From assembly GCF_029263155.1 (NCBI RefSeq), contig NZ_JAJCYB010000096.1, forward strand, positions 1-32,397: a stretch of DNA of 32,397 nt. The letters are read 5' to 3'. Under the pieces are notes generated by a model. The model had not been told where the DNA came from and made no database searches. It saw only the letters and a list, made by a program, of their open reading frames with translations. Source of the stretch: Pseudonocardia sp. Its GTDB lineage: Bacteria; Actinomycetota; Actinomycetes; Mycobacteriales; Pseudonocardiaceae. A program made the translations under genes and the position numbers. Shown here one piece after another: positions 1 to 9,584 of this stretch (position 1 is its first letter; every line of letters starts with the position of its first letter).

Positions 1-185
1 AGCGCCCGCAGCGCAGCGAGGACGAACGACGTTGACACCGACCAGCGGCGGAAGACGATCTACCCGGGAGGGAGGCAGAACACCCGTCGCTCAACAGGAA
101 CGACCTTCATCCGCAGCTTGACATCCATAGGAGCATCCGGCGCACGGAGCGCACCGACCGGGACCGTGCGCACCGCGTGGTCACC

Positions 186-229
186 GTGCACATGTCGTGC
201 CCAGTGCACGGTGGCCGCACGATGTGCAC
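186..229 (-). terminator. hairpin ending the nucleoside salvage operon
   Basis: The arms GTGCACAT (186-193) and ATGTGCAC (222-229) pair perfectly. The stem extends inward through CGTGC/GCACG if a two-base bulge is allowed. It lies 12 bases beyond the deoA stop codon, so it is the natural end of the minus-strand operon. There is no T-tract, as is usual in very GC-rich actinobacteria. In bases 1-185 I see no convincing gene or RNA. Confidence 0.5.
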
Positions 230-241
230 GCTGAGCCAGCG

Positions 242-1519
242 CTAGCGTTGCACCGCGCCGAGCAGCAGCGGTGGGCGGCCGGCGGGCTCGCCGAGCACGC
301 GCACCCCGGTGTCCAGTGCCGCCCGGGCGCCCGCGACGGCGCCGGGGGTGTCGGTGTGCAGCTCCAGCAGCGGCTGGCCCGCCTCGACCGGAGCGCCCGG
401 GTCGGTCAGCAGCAGGACCCCGGCTCCGGCCTGGACGGCATCCTCCTTGCGCGCCCGTCCCGCCCCCAGGCGCCAGGCCGCCACGCCGACGGCGAGCGCA
501 TCGGCGGCGAAGGTGCCGGAGCGGTCGGCCGTCACCGTCTCGACGTGCGCCGCGACCGGCAGCGGCGCCGACGGGTCGCCGCCCTGCGCGGCGATCATCG
601 CCTCCCACACCGGGTAGGCCGCCCCGGAGGCGAGCACCTCGGCCGGGTCCACGCCGGTGATCCCGCCGAGCGCGAGCATCTCCCGGGCCAGCGCCACCGT
701 CAGCTCGACGACGTCGGCCGGGCCGCCACCGCGCAGCACCTCGACGGACTCGGCGACCTCCAGGGCGTTGCCGACGGCCCGCCCCAGCGGCACGGACATG
801 TCGGTCAGCAGCGCCGCCGTGGCGAGGCCGTGGTCGCAGCCGAGCCGCACCATGGTCTCGGCCAGCTCCCGGGCCCGCTGCGGGGTCTTCATGAACGCGC
901 CGGACCCGACCTTCACGTCCAGCACCAGCCCGGACGTGCCCTCCGCGATCTTCTTGCTCATGATCGAGCTGGCGATCAGCGGGATCGACTCCACCGTGCC
1001 CGTGACGTCGCGCAGGGCGTAGAGCTTGCGGTCGGCGGGCGCCAGCGTCGGCGTCGTCGCGCAGATGACGGCGCCGACGTCGGCGAGCTGGGCCGCGATC
1101 TCCTCCAGCGTCAGCGACGCCCGCCAGCCGGGGATGGACTCCAGCTTGTCCAGCGTGCCCCCGGTGTGCCCGAGCCCCCGCCCGGACAGCTGCGGCACCG
1201 CCGCCCCGCACGCAGCCACCAGCGGCGCGAGCGGGAGCGTGACCTTGTCGCCGACCCCGCCGGTGGAGTGCTTGTCCACCAGCGGGCGGCCGATGTCACC
1301 GAAGGACAGCGTGTCGCCGGAGTCGATCATCGCCTGGGTCCAGCGGGCGATCTCGGCGGCGTCCATGCCGTTGAGCAGGATCGCCATGGCGAGCGCGGCC
1401 ATCTGCTCGTCGGCGACGTCACCCGCGGTGTAGGCGGCGAGCGCCCAGTCGATCTGGGCGTCGGACAGCCGCCCGCCGTCGCGCTTGGTGGTGATCACGT
1501 CGACGGCGCTCATGCTCAT
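242..1519 (-). CDS. deoA: thymidine/pyrimidine-nucleoside phosphorylase
   Basis: This 425-residue cytoplasmic enzyme cleaves thymidine (and probably uridine/deoxyuridine) with phosphate to the free base and (deoxy)ribose-1-phosphate. The phosphate and nucleoside-binding region is clear: DKHSTGGVGDKV at residues 82-93, then SGRGLGHTGGTLDKLESIPG near 112-131, both hallmarks of the family. The N-terminal helical domain and C-terminal alpha/beta domain are both present, and the length is normal. Two ATG codons six bases apart (1519 and 1513) could start it; I used the outer one. It is the last gene of the minus-strand operon, 63 bases after cdd, so imported pyrimidine nucleosides would be deaminated and then cleaved. 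Whether it prefers thymidine or accepts uridine as well cannot be decided from sequence alone. Confidence 0.95.
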   Translation of the reverse strand: MSMSAVDVITTKRDGGRLSDAQIDWALAAYTAGDVADEQMAALAMAILLNGMDAAEIARWTQAMIDSGDTLSFGDIGRPLVDKHSTGGVGDKVTLPLAPLVAACGAAVPQLSGRGLGHTGGTLDKLESIPGWRASLTLEEIAAQLADVGAVICATTPTLAPADRKLYALRDVTGTVESIPLIASSIMSKKIAEGTSGLVLDVKVGSGAFMKTPQRARELAETMVRLGCDHGLATAALLTDMSVPLGRAVGNALEVAESVEVLRGGGPADVVELTVALAREMLALGGITGVDPAEVLASGAAYPVWEAMIAAQGGDPSAPLPVAAHVETVTADRSGTFAADALAVGVAAWRLGAGRARKEDAVQAGAGVLLLTDPGAPVEAGQPLLELHTDTPGAVAGARAALDTGVRVLGEPAGRPPLLLGAVQR

Positions 1520-1547
1520 GGACGTGACCGTAGCGCCGCACGCATGG

Positions 1548-1581
1548 CGCGACTCGCACGCACGGATCTCCCGACTCGCGG
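1548..1581 (-). repeat. copy of a 22-bp intergenic repeat
   Basis: The cdd-deoA spacer, read on the minus strand, contains CGAGTCGGG...TCCGT... and then CGAGTCG again exactly 22 bases later. The same word, with the same 22-base period, makes the four-copy array at 7371-7458. Only about one and a third copies are present here. It may influence translation of deoA within the operon, but no function is evident. Confidence 0.5.
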
Positions 1582-1582
1582 T

Positions 1583-1975
1583 TCAGGTGGGGAGGTGTTC
1601 GGGGCCGAACGCGTCGGGGAGGACCTCGCTCAGGGGGAGGATGCCCCGGGGGGTGTCGAGCAGGCAGTCGGGTCCGCCGAACTCGTAGAGGACCTGCCGG
1701 CAGCGCCCGCAGGGCATGAGCAGCTCGCCGGTGCCCGACCGGCAGGCCACCGCGACGAACCGGCCGCCGCCGGTGAGCCGGAGCTGCCCGGCCATCGTGC
1801 ACTCGGCGCACAGGCCGAGCCCGTACGAGGCGTTCTCGACGTTGCAGCCGGTCACGACCCTGCCGTCGTCGCACAGCGCCGCGGCGCCCACGTCCAGGTG
1901 GGAGTAGGGGGCGTACGCCGCCGCGGCCGCGGCGACCGCCGCGGACCGCAGGGCGGGCCAGTCGGGCTCAGTCAC
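1583..1975 (-). CDS. cdd: cytidine deaminase
   Basis: This 130-residue zinc enzyme converts (deoxy)cytidine to (deoxy)uridine. The core motifs are intact: the substrate-binding NVENASYG stretch at 46-52, CAE at 56-58 (zinc Cys56 and catalytic Glu58), and PCGRCRQ at 88-94 (zinc Cys89 and Cys92). This is the all-cysteine ligand set of the small tetrameric Cdd family, and the length is typical. The GTG start at 1975 overlaps the end of the upstream permease gene by 8 bases, so translation is probably coupled. The longer in-frame reading upstream of this GTG is only the shadow of the permease. It sits between the nucleoside transporter and deoA, matching a role in pyrimidine salvage. Confidence 0.95.
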   Translation of the reverse strand: MTEPDWPALRSAAVAAAAAAYAPYSHLDVGAAALCDDGRVVTGCNVENASYGLGLCAECTMAGQLRLTGGGRFVAVACRSGTGELLMPCGRCRQVLYEFGGPDCLLDTPRGILPLSEVLPDAFGPEHLPT

Positions 1976-3242
1976 CCTCGCCCCTGCGGAACTCCATGCC
2001 GATCGCCGCGGGGGGTCTGAGCCGCTGCGACGCGACCGCCAGCACCAGCAGCGTGACGATCTGCGGCGCGTAGGAGGCGAACTCCCGCGGCACGGTGTCG
2101 ATCGAGTAGTAGATCGCGTAGACGGCCGCACCCGCGAACAGCGAGATCGCGGCCGACCGCCAGTTGCGTCGCACGACCCACAGCACCGCCGCCCCGACGG
2201 CCAGGATCGACACCCCGTACAGCAGCGCGTGTACCGCCTCCCCGCCCGCGCGCAGCTGCAGCCCGTCGACGTATCCGAACAGCGCCGACCCGGCCAGCAG
2301 ACCGCCCGGCCGCCAGTTGCCGAAGATCATCGCGGCGAGCCCGATGTAGCCGCGCCCGCCGGTCTGGCCCTCCAGGTAGCCCAGCTGCCCGGGGTTGAGC
2401 GTGAGTGCCGCACCGCCGATCCCGGCGAGCGCGCCGGAGACGACGACCGCCAGGTACTTGTAGGAGAACACGTTGACGCCCAGCGACTCGGCCGCCACCG
2501 GGTTCTCCCCGCACGAGCGCAGCCGCAGCCCGAACGCCGTACGCCACAGCACGTAATAGCTGATCGGCACCAGCGCGAAGCCGAGCACCGCCAGCGGGGT
2601 GAGCCCGGACAGCAGCCCGCCCAGCAGCCCGGCGACGTCGGAGAGCAGCACCCGTTGCTCGCGTTCCACCGCGGCCAACCAGCCGGCGAGCGGCTGCACC
2701 GAGAACGTCTCGAAACCCTCCACCGGTGGCGACTGGCGCGGGTTCTGCGACACCGGGAAGAAGATCAGCGTCGAGAGGTACTTGGTGACGCCCATGCCCA
2801 GCAGCGTGATCGCCACGCCCGAGACGATGTGGTTGACGCCGAACGAGACCGTGGCCACGGCATGCAGCAGGCCGCCGAGCGCTCCGAACACCAGCCCGCC
2901 GACGACGGCCGCATAAGGGCTCGCGAACGTGTAGCCGGCCCACGCCGCGCCCCAGGTGCCGAGGATCATCATGCCCTCGAGCCCGATGTTGATGACGCCC
3001 GCCCGCTCGGCCCACAGCCCGCCGAGCGCGGCGAACAGGATCGGCAGCAGCAGCCGGACCGCAGCCTGGGTGGTGCCGCTGGAGGTGAGCTGGACCTGCC
3101 CGGTGAGGGTGGCGACGAGCGCCAGGAGCCCCACCCCGATCCCGACGACGATCGCCGAGCGCGCCCAGCCCGGCAGGGAGCTGAACCCTCGACGGGCCGG
3201 TTGCGCGGGGCCCGTCCGCGTCGAGGTGTTCGGGGTCGTCAC
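1968..3242 (-). CDS. BMP-type nucleoside ABC transporter, permease 2
   Basis: This 424-residue inner-membrane permease belongs to the BPD_transp_2 family (YufQ/NupC-like partner of BMP lipoproteins). After a Pro/Thr-rich cytoplasmic start it has about nine hydrophobic segments. It carries the family signature ERAGVINIGLEGMM near residue 85, the region that contacts the ATPase, and the later stretch RSCGENPVAAESLGV, both diagnostic. The GTG at 3242 overlaps the previous gene's TGA in the four-base form GTGA, and its own stop overlaps cdd by 8 bases. Together with the first permease it should form the heterodimeric channel of a nucleoside importer. The exact substrate (purine or pyrimidine nucleoside) is inferred from the cdd and deoA neighbours. 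Confidence 0.9.
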   Translation of the reverse strand: MTTPNTSTRTGPAQPARRGFSSLPGWARSAIVVGIGVGLLALVATLTGQVQLTSSGTTQAAVRLLLPILFAALGGLWAERAGVINIGLEGMMILGTWGAAWAGYTFASPYAAVVGGLVFGALGGLLHAVATVSFGVNHIVSGVAITLLGMGVTKYLSTLIFFPVSQNPRQSPPVEGFETFSVQPLAGWLAAVEREQRVLLSDVAGLLGGLLSGLTPLAVLGFALVPISYYVLWRTAFGLRLRSCGENPVAAESLGVNVFSYKYLAVVVSGALAGIGGAALTLNPGQLGYLEGQTGGRGYIGLAAMIFGNWRPGGLLAGSALFGYVDGLQLRAGGEAVHALLYGVSILAVGAAVLWVVRRNWRSAAISLFAGAAVYAIYYSIDTVPREFASYAPQIVTLLVLAVASQRLRPPAAIGMEFRRGEGD

Positions 3243-4386
3243 GCCATGGCCCCCTTCGGGTCGGCCGGCACGCTGCGCAGCTGGGCGGCCACCCGACGCT
3301 GCTCGGCGGCCAGCTCGTAGCGGCGCACGATCTCGTAGGCCACCACCACGGACAGCACGATCGAACCCTGCATGATCAGCACGATGTCGCGGGGGACCCC
3401 GACGTTGTCGAGCGCGAGCGCCGACTTGTCCAGGAACGACCACAGCACCGCGCCGAAGGCGATACCGACGGCGTGGTTGCGCCCCAGCAGTGCCACCGCG
3501 AGCCCGGTGAAGCCGTAGCCCTGCGGGGAGGTGAGGGTGTAGGCGAAGTCGCGCCCGAGCAGCTCGGGCAGCCCCGCGAGCCCGGCGACGGCCCCGGACA
3601 GCACCATCGCGATGATCACCATCCGCTTCGCGTCCACCCCGCCCGCGGTGGCCGCTGCGGGCGACTCGCCCGCCGCCCTGAGCTCGAAACCGAAGCGCGT
3701 GCGACCGAGCATGAACCAGTACCCGACGCCGAGCAGCGCCGCCACGAACACCATTCCGAAGATCGTTCCCGCACCGGTCGGGATGCCGGGGAACTGGCCG
3801 CTCGCAGGGATCGGTGCGGTCGAGATGTTGTTGCCCTGCAGCACCCCGAAGGCGTCCGGCCGGATCAGGAACGCGATGGCGCCGAGCGACACGGCGTTCA
3901 ACATGATCGTCGAGATGACCTCGCTGACGCCGCGGTAGGCCTTGAGGAGCCCGGGGATCCCGGCCCACACGGCCCCCACCAGCACCGCGACCACGATGAT
4001 CACCAAGGTGTGCAGGACGGGAGGCAGCACGACCAGGCCGCCGACGATCGCCGCCACGCACGCCGCGAGCCGGTACTGGCCCTCGATACCGATGTTGAAC
4101 AGTTTCAGCTGGAAGCCGATGGCCGCAGCCAGCGCCACGACGTAGTAGATCGCGGCACTGTTGACGATGTCGACGGCCGTGGTGCCCTGCCCGACCTGGG
4201 AGACCATCACCACCAGGGCCGTGGCCGGGGACGCGCCGCTGATCAGCAGGGCCCCGGCGCACAGCGCGGCCGCGAACAGGATCGCGAGCAGGGGTGGGAG
4301 CAGCGCGGTGCGGATCCGGCGCATCGCGTCACCGCGATGAGCGCGCGACGCCGGACCGGGTTGCGGTGGAGGTTCCGCGGGCGCGC

Positions 4387-4390
<4 letters not shown>
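3239..4390 (-). CDS. BMP-type nucleoside ABC transporter, permease 1
   Basis: This 383-residue permease of the BPD_transp_2 family (YufP/NupB-like) has about eight to nine membrane segments. The first hydrophobic run is LLPPLLAILFAAALCAGALL near residue 30, and the conserved FNIGIEGQY coupling stretch lies near residue 100. A short basic, Pro-rich N-terminus precedes the first helix. The ATG at 4390 overlaps the ATPase stop as ATGA; an internal ATG at 4324 (MRRIRTALL) is a possible alternative start. The gene is translationally linked to both neighbours, as expected for subunits made in equal amounts. Confidence 0.9.
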
Positions 4391-5913
<1,523 letters not shown>

Positions 5914-5986
5914 TCCACTCCTCAACGACACCGACGTCGGGGGGCCGGGGCGTCGGCCCCGGCCCCCCGCGCTCACGCTGCGCAGA

Positions 5987-7141
5987 CTACGGCGTGGAGC
6001 TCACCGTGATGTCGCCGCTGACGATCGCCGCCTTGTAGGCGTCGAGGTCGGCGACGAGGTCGTCGATCAACCCGCCGGTGGTGGAGTAGCCGACGCCGTC
6101 CGACGCGAGGTCGAACGCCTCCGGGATGACCGAGGTGTCCCCGGCCGCCACCGCGTTGATGTAGTTGAACACCGCGACGTCGACCCGCTTGAGCATCGAC
6201 GTCATGATCACCTCGTTCACCGGGGGGTCCACGGTGTTGTACTGGTCGGAGTCGACGCCGATCGCCCACGCCGGAGCGTCCGGGGTGGTGGCCGCGGCGA
6301 CGGCCTGGAACACGCCCTGCCCCGAGCCCCCGGCCGCGTGGTAGATCACGTCCGCGCCCTCGTCGAGCTGGCCGCGTGCCACCTCGGTGCCGCGGGCCGG
6401 GTCGTTGAACCCGGAGAAGTCGCCCGCCGGGGAGATGTAGTCGACGTCCACGACGACGTCGGGGGCGACCGCCTTGGCGCCCTCGACGAAGCCCGCCTCG
6501 AAGGCCTGGATCAGCGGCACCTCGACACCACCGACGAACCCGACCCGGCAGGCCGTGGTGCGCATCGCCGCGGCCGCGCCGACCAGGAACGAGCCCTGTT
6601 CGGCCGCGAAGGTCAGGCTGGTGACGTTGGGCAGGTCGACCACGGAGTCGACGATCGCGAACTGCACGTCCGGGAACTCCGCGGCGACCGCGGTCAGCGC
6701 CTCGGAGTAGGCGAACCCGACCGCGACGATCGCGTCGAACCCGTCGGTGGCGAGCTGGCGCAGCCGGGTGACCCGGGCGTCCTCGCTCTCGCCGGTGGCC
6801 GCGGCCAGGGCACGCGTGTTGTCCTCCGGCAGGCCGAGCTCGCCGATGGCGCGCTCCAGACCGGCGTTGGCCGCGTCGTTGAACGACTGGTCACCGATGC
6901 CGCCCACGTCGAAGGCGAGGGCGACACGCAGCGCGCTGGCGTCGGCGTTCGGGGCGAGCGGGGCGGCACTCGGGCCCGCGCCGCCCGCCGCGGCGGCGGG
7001 GGCCGGGTTGCGGACGCACTCGGCGCTCTCCCCGCCCGCCTCGGGGGCCGCGGGGGTGCCGGTGTCGCGGGCACATCCCGCGAGGATCAGCGCACTGCTC
7101 AGCACGGCGGCGGCCAGTGCCATTCCACGTCTGTTGCGCAC
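5987..7141 (-). CDS. BMP-family nucleoside-binding lipoprotein
   Basis: This 384-residue extracytoplasmic solute-binding lipoprotein has a basic start (VRNRRG), a short hydrophobic segment and a lipobox ending LAGC with Cys23 as the lipidation site. An Ala/Pro/Gly-rich linker leads into the BMP domain. Family features are visible: FDVGGIGDQSFNDAANAGLERA near the start of the domain, DAIVAVGFAYSEAL in the middle, FVGGVEVPLIQAFEAGF, then the ligand-closing DVIYHAAGGSGQGV and AIGVDSDQYN. The GTG at 7141 has AGGAGG eight bases upstream; an ATG six codons in is less likely. It is the first gene of the operon, and its placement with cdd and deoA supports nucleoside capture. Confidence 0.93.
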   Translation of the reverse strand: MRNRRGMALAAAVLSSALILAGCARDTGTPAAPEAGGESAECVRNPAPAAAAGGAGPSAAPLAPNADASALRVALAFDVGGIGDQSFNDAANAGLERAIGELGLPEDNTRALAAATGESEDARVTRLRQLATDGFDAIVAVGFAYSEALTAVAAEFPDVQFAIVDSVVDLPNVTSLTFAAEQGSFLVGAAAAMRTTACRVGFVGGVEVPLIQAFEAGFVEGAKAVAPDVVVDVDYISPAGDFSGFNDPARGTEVARGQLDEGADVIYHAAGGSGQGVFQAVAAATTPDAPAWAIGVDSDQYNTVDPPVNEVIMTSMLKRVDVAVFNYINAVAAGDTSVIPEAFDLASDGVGYSTTGGLIDDLVADLDAYKAAIVSGDITVSSTP

Positions 7142-7370
7142 GGAAGGTGCCTCCTGTTCTGGCCGGTGCACCTCAGCTAGCCGGCAGGACGGTCTCTCGG
7201 GGGAGCCGCGGCGCAGCGATGCGCGCGACGGCGAACCGTAAACCCCCGGGCCCGGCGTTGACCATGGCCGTGACCGAATCGTCGGCTCCATTCCGTGAGC
7301 AGCGAGTCACTGGGAACGCCGGGTCCGCGACGTTCCGGCCCACGGGACGAGGCGACCGGGCTCATGCCCG

Positions 7371-7458
7371 CGAGTCGGGGCCTCCGTCCGCGCGAGTCGG
7401 GGCCTCCGTCCGCGCGAGTCGGGGCCTGCGTGCGCGCGAGTCGGGGCCTGCGTGCGGG
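7371..7458 (+). repeat. four-copy 22-bp tandem repeat
   Basis: Four units, each beginning CGAGTCGGGGCCT, start at 7371, 7393, 7415 and 7437. Units 1 and 2 are identical (CCTCCGTCCG core). Units 3 and 4 carry CCTGCGTGCG and differ from each other only at one base near the end. A related single unit is at 1548-1581. The array lies in the 357-base gap between the divergent lipoprotein and carboxypeptidase genes (7142-7498). Apart from the lipoprotein's ribosome-binding site I see nothing else in that gap. Confidence 0.85.
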
Positions 7459-7498
7459 TCGGAAGGCGGGAGCCCGCCGGCGCGTAGAGTTCGCGGTC

Positions 7499-8656
7499 GT
7501 GCGCTGGGTGGCGGGGGTCGCGCTGACCGCCGCCGTGCTGGTGGGCGCAGCGCCCGCAGCCCATGCCGGCCCGGCGGGGTGCCCCGGGCAGGGATCGCCC
7601 CCGCCCCCGGCCGCCGCCGAGGAGGGTGCCGGTGCGCCGGCGCTCCCGGTCCCGGCCGAGCCCGTCGGCGGCCCGCGGCTCGGCACGTGCGGCGACCTCG
7701 TCGCCGGCGGCGCGCCGGTGCCCCCCGAGGTCGGGGTGGCGGCGTTCGTAGTGGCCGATCTCGACTCCGGCGCCGTGCTCGCCGTCCGCGCCCCGCACGC
7801 GCGGCACCGCCCGGCGTCGACGATCAAGGTGCTGACGGCGCTGGTCGCGCTGCGGGACCTGGATCCCGACCTCGTCGTCGACGGCACGGCCGAGGACCTG
7901 CGCATCGAGGGCAGCCGGGCCGGGATCGGTCCCGGTGGGCGCTACACCGTGCGCCTGCTGCTGGAGGGGATGCTGCTCAACTCCGGCAACGACACCGCCG
8001 CGGCGCTGGCGCGGGCGCTGGGCGGCGACGCGGCGGCGGTGGCCGCGATGGCCCGGACCGCGGCGGCGGCCGGCGCTCTCGACACCCGGCCCGTCACGCC
8101 GTCGGGGCTCGACGGTCCGGGTGCCGCGACCTCGGCCTACGACCTCGCGCTGCTGTTCCGGATGGCCCTGCGCGACCCGCTGTTCGCCGCCACGATCCGC
8201 ACCCGCTCGGTCGCGTTCCCCGGCTACGCCGACATGCCGGGTTTCGAGCTGTCCAACTCCAGCCGCTTCCTCACCGGCTACCCGGGTGCGCTGGGCGGCA
8301 AGACCGGTTTCACCGACGCCGCCCGGCACACGTTCGTCGGCGCCGCCGAGCGGGACGGGCGTCGACTGGTGGTGGCACTCGTGCGCGGCGAGCAGTCCCC
8401 GGTGCCGATGACGGCGCAGACCGCGGCATTGCTGGACCTGGGGTTCGCTCTGCCTGCGGACGTCGCGCCGTTGGGGATGCTGGTCGACGCGGCACCGGCC
8501 GCCGCGACGGCGTCCCCGGCCGAACCGACGACGGCCCCACCCGAGCCGGCACCGGCCACACCGCCGCGGCCGGGATCGCCTCCGGGGCTCGCCGTCGGCG
8601 CGATCACGGCAGTGGCGCTCGTCGCCCTGGTCCTGCTGGCCCGCAGGCCCCGCTGA
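7499..8656 (+). CDS. exported serine D-alanyl-D-alanine carboxypeptidase
   Basis: This 385-residue low-molecular-weight penicillin-binding protein (peptidase S11, DacB/DacC type) trims the terminal D-Ala from peptidoglycan stem peptides outside the cell. The catalytic triad of motifs is complete: STIK (nucleophile Ser107, Lys110), SGN (Ser162-Asn164) and KTG (Lys268-Gly270). A signal peptide ends at AHA near residue 23. The tail is Pro/Ala/Thr-rich followed by a C-terminal membrane segment and RRPR, anchoring it to the membrane. I start it at GTG 7499 because the signal peptide begins there; reading from 7295 would run through the 22-bp repeat array. No strong ribosome-binding site is visible. 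M. tuberculosis dacB1 (Rv3330) occupies the matching chromosomal position. Confidence 0.9.
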   Translation: MRWVAGVALTAAVLVGAAPAAHAGPAGCPGQGSPPPPAAAEEGAGAPALPVPAEPVGGPRLGTCGDLVAGGAPVPPEVGVAAFVVADLDSGAVLAVRAPHARHRPASTIKVLTALVALRDLDPDLVVDGTAEDLRIEGSRAGIGPGGRYTVRLLLEGMLLNSGNDTAAALARALGGDAAAVAAMARTAAAAGALDTRPVTPSGLDGPGAATSAYDLALLFRMALRDPLFAATIRTRSVAFPGYADMPGFELSNSSRFLTGYPGALGGKTGFTDAARHTFVGAAERDGRRLVVALVRGEQSPVPMTAQTAALLDLGFALPADVAPLGMLVDAAPAAATASPAEPTTAPPEPAPATPPRPGSPPGLAVGAITAVALVALVLLARRPR

Positions 8657-8675
8657 GCACGCCGCGCCGAGCCGG

Positions 8676-8741
8676 CCTCGCACACGGATCGGCACCTCGC
8701 ACGGCGTCGGCGGCGCGCGAGACACCACCTGGTGTGCGAGG
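8676..8741. terminator. hairpin cluster between convergent genes
   Basis: Outer arms CCTCGCACAC (8676-8685) and GTGTGCGAGG (8732-8741) are perfectly complementary. An inner CTCGC (8696-8700) pairs with GCGAG (8717-8721), and ACACCA/TGGTGT forms a further small stem. The site lies between the converging carboxypeptidase gene and the 137-residue gene, so it can serve as a terminator for both strands. The CTCGC/GCGAG outer pairs recur in other hairpins of this window. Confidence 0.5.
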
Positions 8742-8747
8742 GCGCGC

Positions 8748-9161
8748 TCACCGCCCGTCGGAGCGGCCTCCGCGGCCTCGCAGCGCCCGCAGCACCGCGC
8801 CGGCCGCACGGTTCACCGCCGACACCGCGCCGTAGACGCCGTCGGCGGTGCGGTCGTGCACCTGCCGGACGGCCTCGGAGGCGGCCCGGGTCGGGGGCAG
8901 CGCACCGAGGATGCCGAACGGGACGTCGGCGATCGCCCGGTGGACGTCCCGGACCCCGGAGGTGCCGGCCTCCACCGCCTCCTCGACGCGCCGGGCCTCC
9001 TCGACGGCCTCGACGGTCGCGGCCCGCTCGGCGTCACGGCGTGCCGCGCGGCAGGCCAGCCCGAGCAGGCGCACCTCGTCGTCGACCCGCCGCAGGGTGG
9101 CCGCGACGAGCAGCAGCACGCCCAGCACCACCGGCCCGACGAGGGCGGCGACCGCCGTCAC
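8748..9161 (-). CDS. small membrane-anchored protein of unknown function
   Basis: This 137-residue protein is not recognised. It begins with one hydrophobic segment (VAALVGPVVLGVLLLVAATL, residues 4-23), followed by a charged, Ala/Glu/Arg-rich, probably helical region (about 25-65) and an alanine-rich tail ending in basic residues. The GTG start at 9161 has GAGGT seven bases upstream. It is the last gene of a likely trpS-led unit, 58 bases after the 112-residue gene, which has a similar N-terminal anchor. The two may act together at the membrane, but no catalytic motif is visible in either. Confidence 0.65.
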   Translation of the reverse strand: MTAVAALVGPVVLGVLLLVAATLRRVDDEVRLLGLACRAARRDAERAATVEAVEEARRVEEAVEAGTSGVRDVHRAIADVPFGILGALPPTRAASEAVRQVHDRTADGVYGAVSAVNRAAGAVLRALRGRGGRSDGR

Positions 9162-9219
9162 GCCCGCACCTCGACGACGCCCGGCGCTCCTGAGCCCGAG
9201 AGGACGGCGCCCGGCGCGG

Positions 9220-9558
9220 TCACGGCGCGACGACCCGCACCTCGGCGCGCACGCCCTGCTCCGCGAGCTGTTCGGCCAGCTGCGCCGCCGCCCGGGCCCC
9301 GACCTCGCGCCGCACCAGCCGCGGGACCAGCGCCCCGAAGCGGCGCGCCGCCCACGACTCGCGTGCCGCCAGCTCCTGCGCGTTGAGGATCTCCACCTCG
9401 ATCAGCGGATGGAACGGCGACCCGACGCCCGGGGGCGCAGCCTCCGCCCGCGCCGCGGCCACGCGCTCCCGCAGGGAGCGGGCCTGCCCCAGCAGCACCA
9501 CCGCGACGGCGAGCTCCAGCACGAGCACCACCAGCACCACGACACCACCGGCCGTCAT
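9220..9558 (-). CDS. small membrane-anchored protein of unknown function
   Basis: This 112-residue protein is not recognised. It starts with a long hydrophobic segment (GVVVLVVLVLELAVAVVLL, residues 5-23) and a short charged coil. It then has a compact C-terminal part with FHPLIEVEILNAQELAARES and repeated AAQLAEQLAEQG, ending in a beta-like RAEVRVVAP. The ATG at 9558 lies 26 bases after the BrkB-family gene on the same strand. The codon pattern is like its neighbours. The layout (one anchor, small soluble domain) fits a membrane accessory protein, but this is only inference. Confidence 0.65.
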   Translation of the reverse strand: MTAGGVVVLVVLVLELAVAVVLLGQARSLRERVAAARAEAAPPGVGSPFHPLIEVEILNAQELAARESWAARRFGALVPRLVRREVGARAAAQLAEQLAEQGVRAEVRVVAP

Positions 9559-9584
9559 GGGCGACGATGCTACCGGCGGTAACC

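Noticed and set aside
7371..7458. Possible CRISPR array
   Set aside because: The units are contiguous 22-bp repeats with no spacers and no cas genes nearby.
7295..7498. Upstream extension of the carboxypeptidase frame
   Set aside because: It would place 68 residues made from the 22-bp repeats in front of a proper signal peptide starting at 7499.
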